Source: Paraburkholderia aromaticivorans
GTDB lineage: Bacteria > Pseudomonadota > Gammaproteobacteria > Burkholderiales > Burkholderiaceae
NCBI RefSeq assembly: GCF_012689525.1
Contig: NZ_CP051516.1
Location: forward strand, 1,178,001-1,242,000
Direction: 5' to 3'
DNA length: 64,000 nucleotides
Under the pieces are notes generated by a model. That model was not told where the DNA came from. It did no database searches and was given only the letters and a program-made list of their open reading frames with translations. The position numbers were made by a program, and so were the translations under genes. How positions within the stretch are numbered: the first letter of the stretch is position 1; the number at the start of each line of letters is the position of its first letter. This document shows, one piece after another, positions 36,915 to 46,180 of the stretch.

Positions 36915-37343
36915 GAAATGCGGGGCGCTGTCTCGTGGGGATCCGTGTGGAACGGTGCCGCGAAACGGCGTGTTGTATCGGAGGGATCGTCAGCGAAATA
37001 TATCCACGGATATAGCGGTCGTCAATCCGGCGCAGCCCTGCCCGAGGGCGCCGAACGCCATTGCGCGTGGGCTCATGAAGGATCGAATATCCCGGCAATA
37101 GCGAGCTTTGTATGGCGCGGGGATGCGCAAGCGCGCCGGTCGGGAGGATTGGGGATTACACCAAGGGAAACGATTGCCGCGAAGAATGCGGGGCGGCCAA
37201 TTCGGCGGGGGCGCGAAAGCCGTTATCATACGCACGGTTGCCCGAAACATCGGACCGGAATCTCGGGGCTTTGCTGTTTGCGCCCACGCGTGAAGAACAC
37301 GTTCGATCGCTTTCACTACTCAGGAAAATCAAAGGCCGGCGCG
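36915..37343. promoter_or_regulatory. LysR / GGDEF-EAL divergent gap with palindromic site
   Basis: The 429-base region has no convincing gene; an upstream extension of the GGDEF-EAL frame runs through it but reads as non-coding. At 36999-37014 is TATATCC-AC-GGATATA, a perfect 7-base palindrome with a two-base centre, the sort of dyad a LysR protein could bind. No clear -35/-10 pair was seen for either gene. Confidence 0.5.
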
Positions 37344-39041
37344 ATGCAAGTCCCCCTCTACGCCGAAATGCGTACGCGCGATGCCGCGCTTGCCTCGGCG
37401 CCTTACGGCATGTTTACCTGCGCTGCGGATGGCACGTTCGACTCCGTCAACGCCGCTTTCGAAAAGCTGACGGGATGGGCGGCTGAAGAACTGATCGGCC
37501 GGCGCACCTTCGAGTCTTTGTTCGATCCGGCCGAACTGGCCAAACGCCGCGCCGAACTGCCGCCGCTTGCCATGGTGACCTTGCGCTATGAAGGCGAGTG
37601 GAGCTTTTTGCGGCGCAACGGCACACCGGTTCGCGTGGTGCTAGCGTTGGCGCCGCTCGTCACCGAGCCCGCGCAGGCCGCTTGTCCCGCGCTGTATGTG
37701 GGCATCGCCATCGACATGACGCGTTACGCGCAATCGGAAGCGCGTCTCTGGTACGTCGCGCATCACGACGGCGTGACCCGCCTGCCGAATCAAACGCTTT
37801 TCACCGAACGGCTCGAACTGACGATCGCGCGTTGCGAGCGTAGCGGCAGCGGTTTTACCGTGCTGATCGCCGAACTCGATCATCTGCGCAAACTGCGCGA
37901 CGCGCTCGGGTTGCATGCGGCTGAACTCGTGCTGCAGATCGTCGGTGAACGGCTGCGCGGTCTCTTTCCGAACGACGGCACGATCGCCTCGATCGGCGGC
38001 ACGCAGTTCGCCTTGCTGGTCAACGAAACCGGCGCGGCCGCCGATGCGTTCGCCGCCGAAGCGCTCGGCCGCATCGCCGAGGCGATCGACTACGCCGGCA
38101 CCACGTTGAACATTACCGCGAGCATCGGCATCGTGGCTTATCCGGCCGACGGCGGCGATGCGCCTACGCTGATGCGTCGCGCGGGTGTGGCGTTGTCGGC
38201 CGCTTCGGCGGTGAACGGCAATGCGGTGCGGCGGTTTTCCACGGCGCTCGAAGGTCAGGCGGCGCGCCGCTTCGAACTGGAGACCATGTTGCGCGACGCA
38301 ATCGAGCGTCAGCAACTGCATCTCGTGTATCAACCGCAGGTGACGCTCTCCAACGGCCACATCGCGCAGGTGGAGACGCTGTTGCGCTGGAACCATCCGC
38401 AACGCGGCCTGATCAGTCCCGTCGAATTTGTGCCGGTTGCGGAGGAGGCGGGTTTGATCGAGCAGATCGGCGAGTGGGTGATTCGCACCGCGTGCCGCGA
38501 CGCCGGTAAGTTGCTGCGGCTGACGGGCAACTTGCCGCGCTTCGCGGTGAACGTCTCGCCGCAGCAGTTCCAGCGGCACAATCTGTTCGAGATCATCCGC
38601 GAGGCATTGGAAGATGCCGCGCTCGACCCCTCGTATCTCGAACTGGAAATCACCGAGGGCATGCTGCTCGGCGACACCGAACAGGCATTGCAGACGCTTT
38701 TTGCCTTGCGCGATCTGGGCGTGGAAGTCGCGGTAGACGACTTTGGCACCGGCTATTCGAGCCTCGCGTATCTGACGCGCTTTCCGTTGAATCGCCTGAA
38801 AATCGACCGTTCGTTTGTGATGCGCATGAGCACCGATCCGCAGTGCGCGGCACTGGTGGGCGCCATCATCGCGATGGCGCATGCGCTCAAACTGCGCGTG
38901 ACGGCCGAAGGCGTCGAAACGGCCGAGCAGGCCGCGCAACTCGAAGCGCTCGGTTGCGATGAAGCGCAAGGCTTCTGGTTCTCGCGACCGATTACTGTCG
39001 CGGCACTACGTAATTTGCTGAGGCCTTTGGGCAATCTCTGA
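37344..39041 (+). CDS. PAS-GGDEF-EAL protein, likely c-di-GMP phosphodiesterase
   Basis: A 565-residue cytosolic signalling protein. A PAS domain (about 12-135) is followed by a GGDEF domain (about 140-300) with the signature degenerated to GGTQF, so cyclase activity is unlikely. The EAL domain (about 315-560) keeps its key residues: Glu in VETLLRWNHP, Asn in VNVSPQQF, Glu in LEITEGM, Asp-Asp in VDDFGTGYSSL, Lys in LKIDRSF and Glu in AEGVE. It should hydrolyse c-di-GMP, perhaps under control of a PAS ligand or of GTP binding at the dead GGDEF. Start 37344 opens the PAS region; earlier in-frame sequence reads as non-coding. It has a modest AAAGG ribosome binding site. Confidence 0.9.
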   Translation: MQVPLYAEMRTRDAALASAPYGMFTCAADGTFDSVNAAFEKLTGWAAEELIGRRTFESLFDPAELAKRRAELPPLAMVTLRYEGEWSFLRRNGTPVRVVLALAPLVTEPAQAACPALYVGIAIDMTRYAQSEARLWYVAHHDGVTRLPNQTLFTERLELTIARCERSGSGFTVLIAELDHLRKLRDALGLHAAELVLQIVGERLRGLFPNDGTIASIGGTQFALLVNETGAAADAFAAEALGRIAEAIDYAGTTLNITASIGIVAYPADGGDAPTLMRRAGVALSAASAVNGNAVRRFSTALEGQAARRFELETMLRDAIERQQLHLVYQPQVTLSNGHIAQVETLLRWNHPQRGLISPVEFVPVAEEAGLIEQIGEWVIRTACRDAGKLLRLTGNLPRFAVNVSPQQFQRHNLFEIIREALEDAALDPSYLELEITEGMLLGDTEQALQTLFALRDLGVEVAVDDFGTGYSSLAYLTRFPLNRLKIDRSFVMRMSTDPQCAALVGAIIAMAHALKLRVTAEGVETAEQAAQLEALGCDEAQGFWFSRPITVAALRNLLRPLGNL

Positions 39042-39098
39042 ACCGGGTTTGCCGGCGGCATGGATTGTCGTGCACGTGGATGTACTTAGCCATCCCTA

Positions 39099-39314
39099 TC
39101 AATTCTTCAATCGATGCAGCGCGTCGCCGCGATGAACGGCATGCTTGCCGCTCTTCTCGCTTTGTACCTCGTAATGTGGATCGGATGTCGACGCATCGAC
39201 GGTTCTGCCATCCACGGTCGTATGGGTAGAAATGACACGTACGACCTTGCCGTGCGTAACCCCTTGCGGCGTGTTCCGGCTGACACGGTCTCCGGACTTC
39301 AGATGTTGGGACAT
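39099..39314 (-). CDS. DUF2945 (hypervirulence-associated TUDOR-like) small protein
   Basis: A 71-residue protein: MSQHLKSGDRVSRNTPQGV, then a central VVRVISTHTTVDGRTV and a HYEVQSEKSGKHAVHRGDAL end. This is the DUF2945 pattern, a small TUDOR-like beta fold. Its role is unknown, possibly nucleic-acid binding. The start at 39314 has an AAGGAG ribosome binding site; the long frame extending to 39830 is not supported. It is convergent with the GGDEF-EAL gene. Confidence 0.78.
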   Translation of the reverse strand: MSQHLKSGDRVSRNTPQGVTHGKVVRVISTHTTVDGRTVDASTSDPHYEVQSEKSGKHAVHRGDALHRLKN

Positions 39315-39428
39315 GAGACGCTCCTTTTTGCCGGACCAGGTGCGGCGTAAAACTCCCTCGCTGGTAAGGCTTTGCATGATTTGCACTGCTCCCGTTCGCA
39401 TGCGCGAGCAAGCCGCGTGCCTTCGCAC

Positions 39429-40170
39429 ATGAAATGTAAAGGGTGGGAACGTATCCTGCTGATCCTCGTGGTCGGCTGGTGGCTGTCGAATCGCGTCGGC
39501 ACGACGTTCGCCCGCGCGCACGCATGCTGACCCGACGCTCGCGCCGATGCTGGCGGCCATGAGTACCTGGGCCGTACGGGTGCTCGTGTTCATCGCGGCG
39601 CTCAGCGAAGTCGGCATCGCGACCGCGAGCGTGCTTGCGGTGCTGGGCGCCGCCGGCCTCGCGATCGGACTCGCGCTGCAAGGCACGCTGCAAAATATCG
39701 CGGCCGGCATGATGCTGTTGATGCTGCGGCCGTTTCGCGTCGGCGATGTGATCGAAGGCAGCGGCGCGGCAGCGGGCATCGTGCGCGAAGTAGGGCTCTT
39801 CACCACGCGCATCGAACGCGGCGACGGCAATGCCGTGTTCGTGCCGAACAGTCAGATCTGGAGCAATCCGGTGATCAACTACAGCAGCGGCGGCACGCAG
39901 CGCATCGAGGTCGAAGTGGGCCTCGCGCAGCGCAAGGACGTCGATGCCGCGATCGGCGAATTGAAGAAACTGGTCGCCGACGAACCGCGCGTGCTGAGCG
40001 GCGCCACGCTCGCGCCGATCGTCACGGTGGCGGACTATCCGGACGATGGCGGCGCGACGTTGCGCATCGCGGCGTGGGTGCGCTCACCGGACGCATCGCT
40101 CACCAGCGGCGACCTGCACGAGCACGCGCAGGCCGCGCTTGAACAGGCCGGCTGCCCGGTCGCAGCTTAG
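39429..40170 (+). pseudogene. Broken small-conductance mechanosensitive channel (mscS) gene
   Basis: The intact part from 39547 encodes the MscS pore helix TM3 (VLAVLGAAGLAIGLALQGTL), the beta domain (RPFRVGDVIEG) and the C-terminal domain, 207 residues in all. Upstream, in another frame from about 39429, LLILVVGWWLSNRVGTTFAR matches TM2 of such channels and hits a TGA. The continuation HADPTLAPMLAAM sits in the frame of the 39547 ATG, so a one-base deletion near 39520 separates them. The very N-terminus (TM1) is missing. No ribosome binding site precedes 39547. A truncated expressed channel is possible but less likely. Confidence 0.68.
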
Positions 40171-40336
40171 GTCGCGGCGCGGTCTTTAACGGGGCCTTTG
40201 ACCGTCCGTCTGCGCTGGTATCGCGCGAGGCGTCTCGTGCAAAACGAGTCTCGTCTGATCGGGCCGCCGCCTGCATAACAGACTCCGGTCACTCATGTTG
40301 AAGCGGGTCCGTCTGGTTCGACGCCGATGTGCCGGC

Positions 40337-41449
40337 TCAATGCAGGCGCGGATGGGCGAGGAAGAATCGCACCATTTCCGCGGCGGCGTCGGGGCCGGAC
40401 GGGTCCGTGTACGAACCGCGCTGACTGCCGCCGGCCCACGCGTGACCTGCGCCGTGAATCGACCAAGACTCCGCTTCGACGCCGTTCGCCGCGACGTGCC
40501 GTTGCTGCGTATACGCACGCTGGCCGCTCGCAACGCCTGATTGCTTGCTGACGGTGGTGGTGCCGGCGTCGAAGGCCGCGACGATCTCGGCCGCATTCGA
40601 CGGATGGACCGTCGAGTCAGCGTCGCCATGAAACACGATCAGCGGACGTTGCGGTGTGCCACGCGTGCGTTTGCGTTGCGCCTTGCCGCCCTTCATCGCG
40701 CCGAGCGCCGAAGGCAAGTCCTTCGCGCAGCCGTAGGCGAGGCCCGAATGCACGCCACCCGCGGCGTAGAGATCGGGCGACGTCTTCAGCATGATGTCCG
40801 CCATCGCACCGCCCGCCGACAGACCCGCGACATACACGCGCGCCGGATCCACACGATAGCGGCCCATCACCTCTCGCGTGATGCCGGCGATCAACGACGG
40901 CTCGCCCTGATCGCGTAATTGATCGGCAGGCTTGAACCAGTTCCAGCATTTCGAATGGTTGGCCGCTTGCGCCTGATTCGGATACACGACGATGAAGCCA
41001 TGACGCTCGGCCATTTCGTTCATGCGCGTGCCGGCGGCAAAGTCGTCGGCGTTCTGCGTGCAGCCGTGCAGCATCACGATCAGCGGCAAGGGTTCGCTGT
41101 TGTAGACAGCCGGCACGTAGAGCTTGTACTGGCGTTGTCCCGCTGAGTTGCTGAACGTGTGCGTGCTGAAGGTGCCCGGCGTGTCGGCGTCGAAAGTCGG
41201 CGCGGCAGGGGCGTGCGGAGCGGGGCGCGCCTGGGCTTGCGTCTGGGTTTGCATCTGCGTCCACGCTTGCGCCCATTCGCTGGCATTCGACGGCGTGTTC
41301 GATGTTTGTACGTGGTCCGCGCGGGCCTCGTTCGCTTTGCCGCCCGAGAGCGCGCGCTGAACCGCCGCAGTGGCTTCCTGCGGGCCCTTCGTGCGCAATA
41401 GCTCGAAGGCATCTGTCATCGATTTCAGGAAATCTTCGTTCATTTTCAT
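40337..41449 (-). CDS. PHB depolymerase-family esterase (alpha/beta hydrolase)
   Basis: A 370-residue protein of the esterase_PHB type. The catalytic Ser is in [13 protein letters not shown] (lipase box GLSAG), the Asp in [11 protein letters not shown] and the His in [12 protein letters not shown]; the oxyanion hole is [14 protein letters not shown]. No signal peptide is visible, and residues 1-95 are a polar Gln/Ala-rich stretch ([18 protein letters not shown]), so an intracellular or cell-associated esterase is likely. It hydrolyses polyhydroxyalkanoate oligomers or similar esters; specificity is not certain. It is 91 bases after a CopG-type regulator on the same strand. The start could be 41449 or 41443. 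Confidence 0.87.
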   Translation of the reverse strand: MKMNEDFLKSMTDAFELLRTKGPQEATAAVQRALSGGKANEARADHVQTSNTPSNASEWAQAWTQMQTQTQAQARPAPHAPAAPTFDADTPGTFSTHTFSNSAGQRQYKLYVPAVYNSEPLPLIVMLHGCTQNADDFAAGTRMNEMAERHGFIVVYPNQAQAANHSKCWNWFKPADQLRDQGEPSLIAGITREVMGRYRVDPARVYVAGLSAGGAMADIMLKTSPDLYAAGGVHSGLAYGCAKDLPSALGAMKGGKAQRKRTRGTPQRPLIVFHGDADSTVHPSNAAEIVAAFDAGTTTVSKQSGVASGQRAYTQQRHVAANGVEAESWSIHGAGHAWAGGSQRGSYTDPSGPDAAAEMVRFFLAHPRLH

Positions 41450-41540
41450 GATGGTTTGCGTTGACCTGTGTGGGGCGTGGGTGAGCGAGTCGACTGATGA
41501 GTCGGCTGCTTCAGCCACGGTAATGAGTCGAGCGTCGCGC

Positions 41541-41966
41541 CTAGCTGATGCGGCCGGCAAGCGCTGCCTTGACCGCGGGCGATGCGTGAAAGGCGCCGAG
41601 CACTGCCACCGATGCAATCGTGGCCGCCGCGAGTTCCGGCGGCACATCGGCTGCGATGCTGGCGAGGCCGAGCACATGAATGTCGAGTTGTTCGTGCGCG
41701 GCCTGAGCCGCCTCGAGATCCTGCCGCGAGAAGTGCTGCATGCCGAGCACCATGGCGCGCCGGGTCACGGTCTCCGTCACGACCTGGGCGTGCACTGCGA
41801 GCTGGTTGCGGATCGCCGTGCGGATCAGGTCGGTGCGGTTCGAGTAAAAGCCTTCTTCGACCAGTAGATCGATCTGGCCGAGGTCGATCGGGCCCAGGTT
41901 GATGGTGATTTTTTCGGTCTCGCCGCCTTTGGGGCGGGAGGTGGCAACGAGGTTGAGTTTAGGCAT
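41541..41966 (-). CDS. CopG/ribbon-helix-helix transcriptional regulator
   Basis: A 141-residue protein. The N-terminal ribbon-helix-helix reads [21 protein letters not shown], then [18 protein letters not shown], which is the RHH fold that binds DNA as a dimer of dimers. The remaining Ala-rich part may dimerise or sense a ligand. Start 41966 ([10 protein letters not shown]) has a GGAG ribosome binding site. The longer start at 41999 would lie inside an inverted repeat that looks like its operator. It probably governs the esterase gene downstream, a pairing I recall from related genomes. Confidence 0.78.
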   Translation of the reverse strand: MPKLNLVATSRPKGGETEKITINLGPIDLGQIDLLVEEGFYSNRTDLIRTAIRNQLAVHAQVVTETVTRRAMVLGMQHFSRQDLEAAQAAHEQLDIHVLGLASIAADVPPELAAATIASVAVLGAFHASPAVKAALAGRIS

Positions 41967-41990
41967 TTGCACTCCGGTGGGCATCTGGAG

Positions 41991-42019
41991 ACCATCCAAT
42001 TAACATCCAGTGGGATGGT
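41991..42019. promoter_or_regulatory. Candidate operator upstream of CopG gene
   Basis: ACCATCC (41991-41997) and GGATGGT (42013-42019) form a perfect 7-base inverted repeat with a 15-base centre, immediately before the CopG regulator start. It fits an autoregulatory site, but no promoter element was confirmed. Confidence 0.45.
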
Positions 42020-42250
42020 TATACGCCTTTCGATGGAGTGCGGTCAATGGGGAAATTGGGGGTTCGTTCGGGGCTGGAGATGGCGGTTGCCCGCGCGTGT
42101 ATTGGCGCTGGTCCTTCTGTGATGAGCGTTTACCCGGCCTAGAGGTTTCCCACTATTTGCCGTTATCGCGACGAGAGAGCCAAAACGTCAATGTTGGGCA
42201 CTTGATCCGAAAAGCGGACATTAATTCGAATATTAAGTATTGGGGCGGGG

Positions 42251-45200
42251 ATGCAGAGCTTTGGGAATCGGAAATCGTTCCATGGAATCGGGGCTTGTAG
42301 GCTGACAAGTTTTGCGTTTGCCGCCACCGTGCTGTTTTCGCACGCGGCGATGGCGGTCGATGTCGCGAGCCAGGCAGACTGGAATAATGCCGTCGCAGCC
42401 GTTGCCGCAGCAAGCGCAGGCTCGACCGTCAGCATCAACCTCACTGGTGGTTTCACGCTGACGAGTTCGCTCGCGCAGCTTCAGGCATCGAACACCAGTG
42501 TGACGGTGAACATCACGGGTAATGGCAAGACCATCAACGGTGCGTCTTCATTTCAAGGTATTCAGGTCAACGGTGCCAACGCGCCGACCGTGAATATTTC
42601 GAGCCTGACGATCACCAACACGGCGGCGGTCGGTGGCAGGGGCGCGGCAGGCCAGAACGGTTTTCTGAGCGGTGGCCTATCGTACGGCTCGGGCGGCGGT
42701 GGTGGCGGCGGTCTCGGTGCCGGCGGCGGATTGTTCGTCGGTAGCGGTGCCAACGTGACGCTAGCCTCAGTCACCTTCACCGGCAATAACGCGACGGGTG
42801 GTGCCGGCGGCGCGGGCGGCGTCGCGCAAAACGCTGCATCTTCGCCCACCGGCGGCAACGGTGGCGCCGGCGGTGCCTTGAACGCGGGTAACGCGGGTGA
42901 CGGTGTTGGCGGCGGCGGCGCGGGCGGTACGGGTGGCAATACGGGCACGCAAGGTTCCGTCGGAACGGCGGGCGCCACGCTTGGGGCGGGCGGCGGCGGC
43001 GGCGGTGGCTCAGGGACCACCAACAGCGCGTCATATACATGGAATAACGCCGGCAGTAGCGGTAGCTCGGGCAGCGGCCACGGCGGAACAGGCGGCGATG
43101 GCGTCACGAACAATCAAGGCTCCGGTGGCCCCGGCGCCGACGGCGGCAGTGGCGGCAGCGGCGGTGCGGGACAAGGGGGCGCCATCTACGTCGCCACCGG
43201 CGGGACCGTCACCATTCTCGATTCTGCGATCTCCGGCGCATCCGTCACCGGCGGCGTTGGCGGCGCCGGTGGCGCCGGACAAGGCCCAAGCAACCTCAAT
43301 GGACAGACCGGCAGCACCGGCGCGGTCACCGGGGCAGGCATATTCCTCAGCGGCGTGACCGCCAATATCGGCGTTTCCTCGGGGACGGTGACCTACGCCG
43401 ACGCCATCGCGGGCACGGGCCTCTTGACCGGCAGTGTCACCACGGCCTTGAACAAAACCGGCAACGGTGTACTTGCGCTGACGGGCACCAATACTTTTGT
43501 CGGCAATATCGATATCGACGCCGGCACGCTTTCCGTCACCGGGACCGCCAATCTCGGCAATGCAGGCAACCGGATCGTGATGTCGGACGGAGCGACATTC
43601 GCCGTCACGCAAACATCGACGTTCGCGAGCCTCCGCCAATTCCGCATCGCGGGCCAGTCCACGTTCGACATCGCCGGCGGGACCACGAGCACCATTCAGG
43701 GCGTGATTTCGGACGGTGCATCGAGCGGCAGTCTGGTCAAGACCGACGCCGGCAAGCTGATACTGTCGGGAGCCAATACCTATACGGGCCAAACAACGGT
43801 GAACGCCGGCACGCTGGCATTGGCGGGAAATGGCTCCCTTGCCACCTCCTCCGGCGTTGCCGTGGCGTCAGGGGCCACGGTGGATTTCTCAGCCGTGGGG
43901 CCTCAGTCGATTGGCACACTCAGTGGTGGCGGCAATGTGGCATTAGGCGCCAGGACGCTGACCAGCACGTCGAACGCGGACAGCACTTTCTCCGGAGTAC
44001 TGAGCGGCACCGGCGGCTTCACCAAGGTCGGAAGCGGCGCCTTGATCCTCAACGGCATCAATACCTATACGGGCTTGACCACGGTCAGCGCCGGCACGCT
44101 GGAGGTGGGTGACATCAACACCCCGACTGCGCAGGTCGCCGGATCGGTACTGGTGGGCGCGGCAGGCACCTTGCGTGGCCATGGCACGGTGCTGGGTAAT
44201 GTGACCAACGACGGTACGGTGCGTCCGGGCGGCTCGATCGGCAAGCTCACGGTCAACGGCAACTACAGCCAGTCGTCGACGGCGACCCTGGCGTTCGATA
44301 TCAGCCCGACGGCAGCATCGCAACTGAAGGTCAACGGCACTGCCACCCTGGCTGGCACCGTGCAACTTTTGTTCGGGCCGGGCACTTACACGTCGACGAC
44401 CTACCGGCTGATCGCCGCAAATGCCATCGCAGGGAGTTTTTCGAACGTGATCTCGAACACACCCTCCGGCATAACGTTAGACGTAGCAGCGTTGGCGACG
44501 GGTGTGGATGCTGCGATCGTTGACCCAAGCGCAGACGCCACCCCGACGTCACCGGGCGCACCTGCCGTTGTCATCGCACCGACCAACGCGACGATCTTTG
44601 GTGAGTTGGCTGGATCGGCGCTGCGTGAGACGCAGCGTACCAATGAGGCATTGCTCGCCCGTCTTGGTAGTGATTGTGGTGTGGCGCCGAGCGGCCGCAC
44701 TGACTGTGCAGGTCCACAAACCGCCGGGTGGGTCCAGCTTACGGGGCAGTATGTCAAGACCGACGGGGAGAATAGCGCGCCGGGATTTGACAGCCGGACA
44801 TTTGGCTTCCTGGCCGGGCTCGAGCAGCGATTCGGAGATTGGACCGGCGGGGTAGCGACGGGATACACCCATGCGGATGTGTCGGACGACACAGGCAGCA
44901 AAGGTACGATCGATGCCATTCGCGTTGCCGCTTATGGTGGCCGTTGGCTCGGCCCGGTGAATCTGGCCGGCACTGTGGGCACCGCGTACGACTTTTTGTC
45001 GACGACGCGCCGCTTTGGTCAGCTAGGCAATGCGGAAGGCAATGGCGATGGACAAGAGTTTCACGCCGGTTTGCAGGCGAGTCTGCCGCTGTCAGCCGGC
45101 CCGTTCGTGATCACACCACGAGCCGGTGCCCGATATGCCTACTACCATTCGCAAAGCTTCTCCGAGACGGGGCCGACGAGTCAGGACCTTGGTGTCGGCA

Positions 45201-45532
45201 GCGTGAACCTGCGCAGCCTGCAACCTTTCGCCGGACTCTCGTTCGGCTTGCCGCTGGCGTCGCCATCAAATCGACCCTCCATGATCGAGGCGCGGGTGGG
45301 CTATGCCTATGAAACCCTGAGCACCGGTCGTAATGTGGCAGTCACCGCCGGAGATGGAACAGGCTTCGTGATCGCCGGGGTGTCGCCGTCACGAGGCATG
45401 TTCACAGCCGGGCTGGGTGCGAAGTTGATGTTGACGAAGGTCCTCGATCTGAATCTGAGCTTTGACGCACTGATTGGCACGGGCAACACATCGGCGGAAG
45501 CTGCACGCGTGGAGCTGGGCTATCGGTTCTGA
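42251..45532 (+). CDS. Autotransporter with glycine-rich passenger
   Basis: A 1093-residue type Va secreted protein. A signal peptide covers residues 1-35, cut near AMA-VDV. The passenger starts with beta-helix-like repeats, then an extremely Gly/Ala-rich stretch (about 125-360). Three passenger-associated transport repeats follow at about residues 395, 495 and 595 (NTYTGQTTVNAGTL, NTYTGLTTVSAGTL). The C-terminal beta barrel (about 800-1093) ends in the terminal Phe of VELGYRF. It is exposed on the cell surface and may serve in adhesion or biofilm; the ligand is unknown. A purine-rich GGGGCGGGG sits before the start and a strong terminator follows the stop. It is flanked by degraded genes. 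Confidence 0.88.
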   Translation: MQSFGNRKSFHGIGACRLTSFAFAATVLFSHAAMAVDVASQADWNNAVAAVAAASAGSTVSINLTGGFTLTSSLAQLQASNTSVTVNITGNGKTINGASSFQGIQVNGANAPTVNISSLTITNTAAVGGRGAAGQNGFLSGGLSYGSGGGGGGGLGAGGGLFVGSGANVTLASVTFTGNNATGGAGGAGGVAQNAASSPTGGNGGAGGALNAGNAGDGVGGGGAGGTGGNTGTQGSVGTAGATLGAGGGGGGGSGTTNSASYTWNNAGSSGSSGSGHGGTGGDGVTNNQGSGGPGADGGSGGSGGAGQGGAIYVATGGTVTILDSAISGASVTGGVGGAGGAGQGPSNLNGQTGSTGAVTGAGIFLSGVTANIGVSSGTVTYADAIAGTGLLTGSVTTALNKTGNGVLALTGTNTFVGNIDIDAGTLSVTGTANLGNAGNRIVMSDGATFAVTQTSTFASLRQFRIAGQSTFDIAGGTTSTIQGVISDGASSGSLVKTDAGKLILSGANTYTGQTTVNAGTLALAGNGSLATSSGVAVASGATVDFSAVGPQSIGTLSGGGNVALGARTLTSTSNADSTFSGVLSGTGGFTKVGSGALILNGINTYTGLTTVSAGTLEVGDINTPTAQVAGSVLVGAAGTLRGHGTVLGNVTNDGTVRPGGSIGKLTVNGNYSQSSTATLAFDISPTAASQLKVNGTATLAGTVQLLFGPGTYTSTTYRLIAANAIAGSFSNVISNTPSGITLDVAALATGVDAAIVDPSADATPTSPGAPAVVIAPTNATIFGELAGSALRETQRTNEALLARLGSDCGVAPSGRTDCAGPQTAGWVQLTGQYVKTDGENSAPGFDSRTFGFLAGLEQRFGDWTGGVATGYTHADVSDDTGSKGTIDAIRVAAYGGRWLGPVNLAGTVGTAYDFLSTTRRFGQLGNAEGNGDGQEFHAGLQASLPLSAGPFVITPRAGARYAYYHSQSFSETGPTSQDLGVGSVNLRSLQPFAGLSFGLPLASPSNRPSMIEARVGYAYETLSTGRNVAVTAGDGTGFVIAGVSPSRGMFTAGLGAKLMLTKVLDLNLSFDALIGTGNTSAEAARVELGYRF

Positions 45533-45597
45533 GCCAGCGTCGAGAGCATCTCCCGTCACGCCCCCGGGTTGCAGTTAACGATTCGTCGATCCGCAGG

Positions 45598-45626
45598 AGA
45601 AGGCCTTGAATCTCAAGGCCTTCTTT
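45598..45626 (+). terminator. Rho-independent terminator of the autotransporter gene
   Basis: AGAAGGCCTTGA (45598-45609) pairs with TCAAGGCCTTCT (45613-45624) over 12 bases with a three-base loop, followed by a short T tract. It lies 66 bases after the stop codon. Confidence 0.8.
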
Positions 45627-45791
45627 CCTGGTCGTCACGCCGCGCTGCTACTACGGTGGCGCGGATATAGGCCAGGCGCAGTTTGAGTGGCACCGGTCTA
45701 TCCCGGAGACTCGTAAGAAAGTCGCCGAAGACTATGTCTGTGGTTTTGCTCGGCATCTCGATCGTTAATCTGCTGCCAGGTCGACGTTTGC

Positions 45792-46061
45792 CTAAAGAAA
45801 AAATCTAAAACCCGACTGAAGTGCGCGGCGTCTACCCAGCACTTCGGGATTCAATATGCTCGGCGGTCGACCTGCTTGCGGACCCATATCGAGCGCGGCG
45901 AGCAGGTTGTCGACGGCGAGATTGGCGTTCGCGCGGCGCGTTGCTATTGTCGCGCTGCCAGTGTGTGGTGTCATCACGAGGTTGGGGGCGCGTAGCAACT
46001 CCGGATGCACTGCCGGTTCGTTCTCGAAAACGTCGAGCCCGGCGGATGCTTGGCGCTCCAC
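45792..46061 (-). pseudogene. 3' remnant of a D-isomer-specific 2-hydroxyacid dehydrogenase
   Basis: The readable 89 residues include GLDVFENEPAVHPELL, NLVMTPHTGSATIATR and NLLAALDMG, then P.SILNPEVLGRR. These are the C-terminal nucleotide-binding and His-containing motifs of D-2-hydroxyacid dehydrogenases, with the catalytic His in TPHTGSAT. The N-terminal two thirds are missing and the frame upstream is closed by a stop. I infer a truncated, nonfunctional gene copy. Confidence 0.72.
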
Positions 46062-46180
46062 GAGAGCTGAATGCAGACGAGCTCATTTCAATCTGCAAGC
46101 GCTGAGCGGCTGACCTGCAGTAGTCCGCCGCCACTACGATAAGTGGCCCACCGATGGGCCAACTTCACAGCGAAAAAGCT
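46062..46180. other. Degraded non-coding stretch
   Basis: Between the dehydrogenase remnant and the frameshifted gene there is no convincing gene. It may hold decayed sequence of the same remnant. The region from 45627 to 45791 likewise shows nothing recognisable. Confidence 0.4.

Noticed and set aside
36870..37343. N-terminal extension of the GGDEF-EAL frame
   Set aside because: No family similarity, no ribosome binding site, and it runs over the LysR promoter region.
39315..39830. Upstream extension of the DUF2945 frame
   Set aside because: Overlaps mscS remnants and lacks any motif; the AAGGAG site supports 39314.
42562..43113. Proline-rich antisense frame
   Set aside because: It is the complement of the glycine codons of the autotransporter.
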